6,215 bases of DNA from a bacterium. GTDB taxonomy: Archaea; Nanoarchaeota; Nanoarchaeia; Woesearchaeales; UBA10216. The stretch covers positions 1 through 6,215 of the forward strand of contig JAAGZO010000561.1 in NCBI GenBank assembly GCA_024206195.1. The letters run 5' to 3'. Shown here one piece after another: positions 5,444 through 6,215 of the stretch (its first letter is position 1; each line of letters opens with the position of its first letter). Below the pieces are notes generated by a model. That model was not told where the DNA came from, did not search any database, and saw only the letters and a list, made by a program, of their open reading frames with translations. The translations under genes and the position numbers were made by a program.

Positions 5444-6215
5444 ATGCACATAATGATTATTAATATTGCTGCGATTATTTTTATTCTTGTTATTCTTGTT
5501 CTTATTATTTTTCCTATTGAGACAATTTCTTTGAAATCCAAACCGCGTGCCATTACGGATTATGAAACAAGTGTGTCTTTGGTTGAAAAGTTTATTGCAA
5601 CGGATCCGGAGAATATAGCAGATTATGGGCACGCGATCTTAATGACACATGGTAGGAAGACAAAACGTGTTGTTGTTATGTATCATGGTTTTACCAATTG
5701 CCCACGTCAGTATGAAATGTTAGCAAAAAAATTCTTTGATCAAGGTTACAATGTTTATGTTCCAAGGATACCTCATCATGGAATTGGAGACAGGTACACA
5801 AAAGAAATTGGTAAGTTGACAATTAAAGACTTAATTAAAGTGTGCGATACCTCTATTGATGTTGCACACGGCCTGGGCGAGAATGTAACAGTTTTGGGTT
5901 TGTCCATGGGAGGGGTGATGGCATCATGGAATGCCCAATTTCGTGATGATGTCGATAATGCCTTCATTCTTGTTCCAAGTTTTGGGTGGTATTTTCTCCC
6001 GGGCATTGTTCGGATGCTTATTAATCTTTCATTTCTTCTTCCAAATAGTTTTTTGTGGTGGGATCCAATAAAGAAAGATAATCGTGATTGTCCGTATTCT
6101 ATGTATCATTATTTTTCAACACACGGCATGGGACATATTTGGCGAATGGGATTATCTGTTCTTCGCGATTCAAGAAAGCAGCCGCCGCTTGCCAAAAGAA
6201 TTGTTGTCATGACAA
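5444..6215 (+). CDS. Membrane-anchored alpha/beta hydrolase (3' end outside window)
   Basis: An open frame runs from ATG 5444 to the window edge, giving 257 residues with no stop. Residues 3-24 form one hydrophobic helix, followed by Lys31, Lys33 and Arg35. The alpha/beta hydrolase fold is recognised by Tyr-His-Gly-Phe-Thr-Asn-Cys-Pro (80-87, oxyanion-hole His-Gly), a following His-His-Gly segment, and the nucleophile elbow Gly-Leu-Ser-Met-Gly (152-156) with Ser154 as nucleophile. A Trp/Tyr/Phe/Pro-rich stretch after about residue 180 is likely a lid or cap. The window ends in Arg-Ile-Val-Val-Met-Thr, probably the strand before the catalytic acid, so the acid and His lie downstream. Esterase or lysophospholipase-like activity is plausible; the substrate is unknown. 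Positive charges just after the helix suggest the catalytic domain may face the cytoplasm, but topology is uncertain. The start is supported by the N-terminal helix, not by a Shine-Dalgarno site, which is absent; ATG 5453 is an alternative. Confidence 0.85.
   Translation, partial: MHIMIINIAAIIFILVILVLIIFPIETISLKSKPRAITDYETSVSLVEKFIATDPENIADYGHAILMTHGRKTKRVVVMYHGFTNCPRQYEMLAKKFFDQGYNVYVPRIPHHGIGDRYTKEIGKLTIKDLIKVCDTSIDVAHGLGENVTVLGLSMGGVMASWNAQFRDDVDNAFILVPSFGWYFLPGIVRMLINLSFLLPNSFLWWDPIKKDNRDCPYSMYHYFSTHGMGHIWRMGLSVLRDSRKQPPLAKRIVVMT

Noticed and set aside
2531..5632. Several minus-strand open frames of 66-135 codons antisense to the large gene and the start of the hydrolase gene
   Set aside because: All oppose well-supported genes, have no ribosome binding sites and show no recognisable domains; they are shadows.

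Overview
The window looks like a chromosomal piece of an AT-rich, uncultivated Gram-negative-type bacterium, most likely Candidatus Omnitrophota (Omnitrophica). That assignment rests on recalled resemblance of the N-terminal and C-terminal modules of the large secreted protein to long hypothetical proteins from Omnitrophota metagenome bins; it could not be checked by a search. All supported genes lie on the + strand.

Layout. (1) Positions 1-686 hold the 3' end of a gene whose start lies outside the window. It encodes a strongly basic, Ser/Arg-rich, disordered tail with a 46-residue tandem repeat. (2) After a short spacer with a plausible promoter, 792-965 encodes a 57-residue YqaE/Pmp3-type two-helix membrane protein. 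It is followed by a small hairpin and a strong Rho-independent terminator (1000-1043). (3) A perfect 14-bp palindrome and an AT-rich promoter region lead into the dominant gene, 1133-5407. This encodes a 1424-residue protein with a signal peptide, built from an N-terminal module, two tandem copies of a roughly 430-440-residue unit (each with two beta-type sub-repeats and a helical block), and a conserved-looking C-terminal module. A 63-bp double-hairpin repeat element sits in frame inside the N-terminal module and adds 21 residues. (4) A T-tract end signal is followed almost immediately by a truncated gene (5444 to the window end) for a membrane-anchored alpha/beta hydrolase. It has no Shine-Dalgarno sequence and a -10-like box placed as if the mRNA were leaderless.

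The genes do not form an obvious pathway. Terminators or promoter-like sequences separate them, so they are probably independent units. Two coding regions run off the window edges (1-686 and 5444-6215) and are easy to miss. The most interesting object is the large exported repeat protein: its family is uncharacterised, and it carries both an internal duplication with a nearly identical DNA patch and an in-frame palindromic element. I found no CRISPR array, tRNA, rRNA, transposase or recognisable defence system.
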